Shown here one piece after another: positions 59,060 through 64,000 of a stretch of DNA of 64,000 bases (the stretch's first letter is position 1; each line of letters starts with the position of its first letter). The notes under the pieces were generated by a model. It was not told where the DNA came from. It did not search any database and saw nothing but the letters and a program-made list of their open reading frames with translations. This DNA is from Bretschneidera sinensis (Eukaryota; Streptophyta; Magnoliopsida; Brassicales; Akaniaceae): assembly GCA_023935145.1 (NCBI GenBank), contig CM043700.1, positions 102,045,400 to 102,109,399 on the forward strand. Reading direction: 5' to 3'. The translations under genes and the position numbers were made by a program.

Positions 59060-59591
59060 TGTTGATGTCAAAAATCTTCCAAGAAAATGAACAACTAGAA
59101 TGTGAAACTTGTGCACACAAAGATGAGAGAAAACCTAAGAGTCACTAGAGGACTGGAAGGGTTATGCCTCCGGGGGGACTTTATGATGCCTAAGTTAGTA
59201 TAGGGCTTTTAATGATAGGAAAGCTGAGGAATTTAGAGTGAGTTATCCTTGAATACCTTTGATGGTGAGATCTCCCTTATATAGTGTTTTAGAGCAGAGT
59301 CTGATTAGGAGAGTGATTGAGTATCGTGATAGGATTAAAATTCCTATGGGATAGGATATTCTAATGAGACTGCGTTATCCATAACCTATACTGTTTAAAT
59401 GATATTTGGTTTATCGATGAGCTCGAGTGTCACAGTAACATTAGGACTTTGGTGTGAATTTATCATTATGTCCTTCATCAAGTGTAGCTATTTGATTGGT
59501 TAATTTGTTATGTCTATAAAATTACCTTTTATGCCCTTAAAGGGTGCCACGTGTTGTTGTGTCATTGGATGAGGAATTTTCCCCTACATCA
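59060..59591 (-). repeat. Tat 3' LTR (about 532 bp)
   Basis: On the minus strand it begins TGATGTAGGGGAAAATTCC and ends GACATCAACA. TG...CA ends and short inverted termini (TGATGT/ACATCA) support the limits. The left Tat LTR has a similar end. Confidence 0.78.
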
Positions 59592-59609
59592 GATGCCCCC
59601 TACTTAACC
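59592..59609 (-). other. Tat polypurine tract
   Basis: The reverse complement reads GGTTAAGTAGGGGGCATC, the AGGGGGCAT type also seen at 18831-18835. Confidence 0.72.
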
Positions 59610-59779
59610 ATAGTTATGCGGTCGAGGAAGTAGGTTGTTCAGAATATGATTCATTTTCTGTGTTGTGTAGCTCATATCAAGCTTGAGATTGATTGCGTAC
59701 CTGGGTACTAAGACGGTAGAGAATAGAGGCTTGAACTGTTCAAGAAAACTAAGGAATAGCTCGAAGTTAACCTTGTGAA

Positions 59780-61085
59780 TGATCTGAGTTCGTGGAGGAT
59801 TAATGGCTCAGCATTACCTCATCAAAAGGGAATGTAAGGTCTGAGGAGGCCTAATGACTCGGTGCAACCCCATCGAAAAGGAATGTAAAGTCTGAAAAGG
59901 TCTAATAGCTCGGTGCTACCTCCTCGTAAGAGAATGTGTAAGGTTCGAGCTCCTCATAGTTATATTTGGTGGATTTTTTTAGAGATGCTAGCTTGAGGTA
60001 ATCTCCTAAAAGCTAGAAGAAGTGATGAGTTCGAGAAGCATGAACTTGGAACAAACTACTTAGAGCGAGGAGTATGACGCCTCAGAGTTAGGAGATGAGT
60101 CTGAGGAAAAATACTTGGAGTGAACTTATCATAACAGAAAGTATAAGTCCAGGGAGCTTGACTTAGAGCGAACTCCTTAAAGCAGAGAGTATAGGTCTAA
60201 GAAGCTTAACTTAGAGTGAACTCTTCGGAGCGGAGAGCATAGATCTGAGGAACTTGACTTAAAGTGACTCTTCAGATCGGAGGGAGCTAAGGTCCGAGGA
60301 GCACATCATGTATTGAACTCCTCAAAACAAATAGCATATGTCTAATAAGTTTAACTTGGAACAATCTTTTATGAATGAAGAGCATAGATCTGAGGAGCTT
60401 GACTTGGAGCGAACTCTCCGGAGTGGAGGGGAGCTAAGGTCCAAGGAGTACATCTTGGATTGAACTCCTCGAAGCGAAGAACATAGGTTCGATGAGCTTA
60501 ACTTGGAGTGAACTTTTCGGAGCGAAAGGGAGCTAAGTTTCGAGGGAATATCTTGGATTGAACTTATCGAAGCGGAGAGCATAGGTCAGATAACCTTGAC
60601 TTGGAGTGAACTCATCAGAATAAAGAGAGCTAAGGTCCAAAGAGAACATCTTAGATTGTACTACTTAGAGTTGAGAGCATAAGTCCAAGGAGTTTGACTT
60701 AGAATGAACTCCTCATAGTAAATGGAGCTATGTTTTGAGGAAAACGTCTTAGATTGAACTCCTCCGAGTGGGGAGCATAAGTCCAAAGAGCTTGACTTAG
60801 AGTGACCTCTTTAGAGTGGACAGAGTTAAAGTATGAAGAACACATCTTGGATTATACTCCTCGGATTAGAGAGCATAGGTCCAAAGAGTTTAACTTAGAG
60901 AGAACTTCTTGGACAGAAGAGTATAGATCCAAGGAGCTTGACTTGGAGCGAACTCCTCGAAGTGGAATGAGCTAAGATCCGATGAGTATATCTTAGAATG
61001 AACTCCTCATAATGGAGAATATAGGTCTAAGGAGCTTAACTTGGAGTGAACTCCTTTGAACGGAGAGAGCTAAGGTCTGAGAAGA
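59780..61085. repeat. Tat minisatellites: ~60-bp array then ~50-bp units in ~100-bp dimers
   Basis: 59790-59945 has three units of GGCTCGGTGC...AAGGGAATGTAAGGTCTGA type. From about 60050 to 61085 two related ~50-bp units alternate. One has AGCATAGGTCCGAGGAGCTTGACTTGGAGCGAACTCC-like text; the other has GGGAGCTAAGGTCCGAGGAG followed by CACATCTTGGATTGAACTCC. The dimer period is about 98-100 bp (starts near 60380, 60480, 60575, 60674, 60772). Units share a palindromic CTCCTCGGAG core. Confidence 0.85.
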
Positions 61086-61660
61086 ATAGACTTTCTTATT
61101 GGGGTACATACGTTTTCCCGAGGCTTCATAAGATTCGTTTAAACAAGTTTGATTTAGGTGCAGCTGTGGGTGTTTGGCCATTTGGTGGCCCCTGAGGTCA
61201 GGACTTTTAACTTTGGCTAGGTCAAGGCTTGTGGTCTATAAGCTAGGATAGGTTTTGAGTGTGGGGGCTCATTAACTGGGTCAGACCTCATGATTTTCAA
61301 GCTCGTCTAAAGGTTTTTGAAATGTTTCTAGAATTAAAGGGGATGCATTGAAGTATCTTCTTTCATCGGTTATCTGAAGTAACCTGATCTGAGCTCTTCA
61401 TTTAGATCAATTTGATCAATTCATAGTTCTTTATAAGGAGAAGGGGGACCTCACATAATTCCTACTTCACTTTACACTATATTTTTTGACAAAAGATCTT
61501 TGAGAGCCTTGGGAGTTTTTTTAGTGGAAAGTGCTCTGAGTTTTTAGGAGTAGAACCCCTCGGAGCTTTTCAAAGCATAATTTCTCGGAGTCTTTCTAGC
61601 TTAATTACTCAGTTTGATCCTTCTTCTTCGGAGCTTTTGGTGAGTTTTCATTCCTTTCCA

Positions 61661-63430
61661 ATGACTCTTAGTAGCGATGATGCTCATAGTCCCATAAAGG
61701 TCGAGGTGAGTAGCAACTCGGCTGAATCTTGTTCTATGGTAGCTTTAAAGGAAGAGGCTGCCACTCCCTCCTCGGAGGGTAATAATGCTTTAGTTTAGTT
61801 CTAAGATAAAATGGGAGTAGAGTCTAAGGAGATTAACTTTTGTTCATAGTCAAAGCCAAATGAATTGGCATAGGAAGATATGGAAGAACTTAGAATAAGG
61901 TATAGGATCATATAGGAGTACACACTCAGGAGTGCTAGGATAGGAGAGAGGGCTTATGATGACCTTAGGGAGGACGATCTTTTTGAGCTTTGTGTATATA
62001 CACACTCCTTAAAGGTCGACCTTAGATTTCATCTGCACGATTTCTTTTGTTTTATCCTAAATCACTATGGTATAACCTTTTGCCAATTAGTGCCCAATTT
62101 TATCCATTTATTAATTGCCTTCATTTATGTTTGTAAGAAGGTGCAATGGCTGATGAATATAAATGTGTTTGAAACTCTCTTCCAAGTTAGTCGTCGCCTA
62201 GATTATGGTTGGGTTGTGATTATCTAGAGGACAAACAAGGGGTTGTTGGAGAAGAAGCCCACTTGCATTAAAAAATGGAAGAACAAGTTTTTCTTTATTC
62301 AAAGTAATAGGAGCTTCGGAGTCCTACAGAAGTGGTACTTAGATTTTGTGAAAAAGAATAAAAAATTGTTCCTTTATAAGCTTGAAAAGGAGATGGTGAA
62401 TAACATAGTGTCTAGGGCTATGGATGTTGCTATCTTAGGGAGTAACTCGGAACTAGGTAGGTTTGGTTTCTGCCTAGAGGGCCCAAATGGGGGTATATAC
62501 TTGAAGCTATTCTTTTCTTTATTTCTTCTTTTTTTTAATCAAAATTGCTTGAGTTTGATATTTCCATTGACTTTGTGCATATATGGATGCTAACTTGGCT
62601 AAGGTCTAAAGGAGGTGAAGAATACGAAGAGGAAGAAGCTCTCGAATGAGGTGTTTGAGGATCAACCCTTGGAGAATAAAGGACTTATCCAAAAGCAGCC
62701 TCAGGACCTTCTTCTTTCTCCTTCGATGCTTCAAGTCGAAGGTTTTACTCCACCTATTGGCTCGTTGGTTTTCGAGTTTTGGTCACTATCTGGTCAACTC
62801 ATTGCTTCAAATGTCTTGAGACTAAATTGGTATATCAAGACTATCGACTCGGTTTTCAAAAAGGGTCAAATTTCCAGGGAGCACCTGATCAAGGATATTC
62901 CCCTTCGAGAAATGGTTTCTCTCTCTGCAGAGCATACAGAGTCTTTTGTTGGCATAATGGAGCTAGCATCCAAAGTAATTTTTTCTCCTTTTCCTTTTCA
63001 ACATAGCTTGTCCAAGGCTGATGAGCATTAACTTGTGTGTATTTTCTTTTTCTCAGGCAAGCATCATCTCGGGCGTGATCGTCACTTCATTAACCTTAAC
63101 AAGAGGTTGGAGGACCATCGTGCCCTCATTCTAAAGCAGTTTGATATACTTTAATCAAGAGACAATGAGATTGGGGAGCTGAAGGCTAGGCTGGCTAGTC
63201 TGGAAGAGGCCAACTCAATTCTGAAGCTTGAGAGGGAGGAGGCTCAAGCCGAGGCTGTGAAGTTAGAGGCAAAGAAGAAAACTGTCGAGAAAGAGTTCAT
63301 GAGGTCTATATGAGCTCTACAGAGTTTAAGAAGGTCGTGGACACGACTTCCAGGGAGTTCTATCTGAACAGCATTGAGGAAGCAAAATGCAAGGTAACTA
63401 CGGCCTTCCTAGAGTAGAACTTTTGGTAAT
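61661..63430 (+). pseudogene. Tat-element extra ORF (Transposase_28-like) with coiled-coil tail
   Basis: Starts at ATG 61661 (MTLSSDDAHSPIKVEVSS), an acidic Ser-rich head with an early stop. The PF04195-type core at 61960-62220 has LCVYTHSLKVDLRFHLHDF, ILNHYGITFCQLVPNFIHLL, IAFIYVCKK and LDYGWV. The next block at 62243-62490 has KKWKNKFFFIQSN and RFGFCLEGPNGG. A probable intron follows. 62615-63031 includes DANLAK-like text just upstream, PIGSLVFEFWSL and REHLIKDIPLREM. An 84-bp interval at 62975-63058 looks like an intron (GTAATT...TTTCTCAG). After it a heptad-rich Glu/Lys coiled coil (LKARLASLEEANSILK, LEREEAQAEAV) ends near 63310. It is antisense to its element, as such ORFs often are. Several stops make it inactive or heavily spliced. 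Confidence 0.72.
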
Positions 63431-64000
63431 AAAGCTGTTCGAGGACGAGACTATAGCTGTAGCTAGAGGTAGCCAGGTTGTTGAAAATGGGGAGGAGGTT
63501 GAAACTGAGGTACATGACACTAAGGTGGTGGAGGTCAAACCATAGTTACTTAGGCTTATTTTTTATATTGTATGTTAGGCTGTTAGTGCCTCTTTTTTGG
63601 TTCTTTTGGTAAAAAAAATTCTAAGTTAATGAAGATGGGTGTAGACTCTTTTCGTGTTCATTCTCCTGCAAGTTTTCTCATTTACTTGTGTTGATTTTCA
63701 ATAGAAGAGGAGTCCGATGAGGAAGAGCTCGGGGTTCTTCATTTATTCCTTAATAAGGAGGGATCCGAAGAAGAAGAGCTCGGGGCCCTCTCTTTAGTCT
63801 TCACCTAAGTAAAAGGAGCTCGAGGCCCTTAACTTAACAAAGTAAATGTTGACAAATGTATAAATAGAACTGATCTCTTATTGATAATGTTCGAAAATTA
63901 TATAGGTAAAATTGGACAAAATAGGAGAACTTTTACTGATAAAACTTGTGATGATTTTTAACATTCTAAGTCTGAGGTATTGGATTGCCATTGAGGTCTC
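63431..64000. other. Tat interior beyond the extra ORF
   Basis: No pol motif is reached before the edge. 63705-63835 holds about three units of a GAAGAAGAGCTCGGGGCCCT-type repeat spaced roughly 45-60 bp. Confidence 0.55.

Larger units (their letters stand above)
59060..64000 (-). mobile_element. Tat-lineage Ty3/gypsy element, minus strand, continues off the right edge
   Basis: Read on the minus strand from the 3' end: a 3' LTR at 59060-59591, a polypurine tract, minisatellites, and an extra ORF that is antisense to the element and so readable on the plus strand. Layout is the same as the left Tat element (pol, antisense ORF, repeats, PPT, LTR). Pol should lie beyond 64000. The candidate left TSD is AAGTG (59055-59059). 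Confidence 0.82.

Noticed and set aside
1..64000. CRISPR arrays, prokaryotic operons, organellar genes, rRNA or tRNA genes
   Set aside because: No spacer-repeat pattern, ribosomal or tRNA structure, or organelle gene was seen on either strand.

Overview
This window looks like a nuclear intergenic region of a flowering plant, probably a eudicot. It is AT-rich and packed with plant transposon families: Ty3/gypsy Tekay and Tat lineages, Ty1/copia, hAT, CACTA and a foldback element. Only one intact host gene is recognisable, a two-exon FCS-like zinc finger (FLZ/DUF581) gene at 34875-36030. No rRNA, tRNA, CRISPR array, prokaryotic operon or plastid/mitochondrial gene is visible. All boundaries below were read by eye from terminal motifs, target-site duplications (TSDs) and copy-to-copy alignment.

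Left part (1-19285): a nested stack. The outermost layer is a plus-strand Tat-lineage gypsy element entering from the left edge. Its protease end and reverse transcriptase lie at 1-1320, its antisense extra ORF at 16786-17867, a ~54-bp minisatellite at 18296-18735, its polypurine tract at about 18822-18838 and its 3' LTR at 18840-19285. A non-coding, LARD-like element (1321-16785) sits inside it. The 5' LTR of that element was hit by a Tekay chromovirus (2055-8597) and by a 1.7-kb hAT element (9329-11062, 8-bp TSD). Its interior carries a solo copia LTR (12065-12998, 5-bp TSD). Several deletions have trimmed the stack.

Middle (20357-43079): a minus-strand copia element (20357-28118) is followed by a ~5.2-kb tandem duplication. 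The duplication spans its 5' half, its 5' LTR and 387 bp of flank (23305-28505 and 28551-33760), with a short filler at the junction. Then come the FLZ gene, a long AT-rich spacer, a foldback element (39558-40506) and a short copia element with both LTRs but only gag and protease (40845-43079).

Right part (43275-64000): a 9.3-kb hAT element (43275-52576, 8-bp TSD) has a minus-strand BED/RICESLEEPER-type transposase. Part of it is directly duplicated around a 1.3-kb copia fragment closely matching the copia copy at 30.6-31.9 kb. Next is a 5.4-kb CACTA element (52829-58250, 3-bp TSD) holding minisatellites and telomere-like CCCTAAA tracts. It interrupts what seems to be an LTR with a primer-binding site at 58730. 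Last is a minus-strand Tat element from 59060 past the right edge, with 3' LTR, minisatellites and an extra ORF readable on the plus strand.

The genes do not form a pathway; the content records transposition and repair. The least ordinary structures are the hAT element with its internal duplication and templated copia insert, the copia tandem duplication with filler, and the CACTA element carrying telomere-like arrays. I found no convincing evidence of a wholly new biological system.
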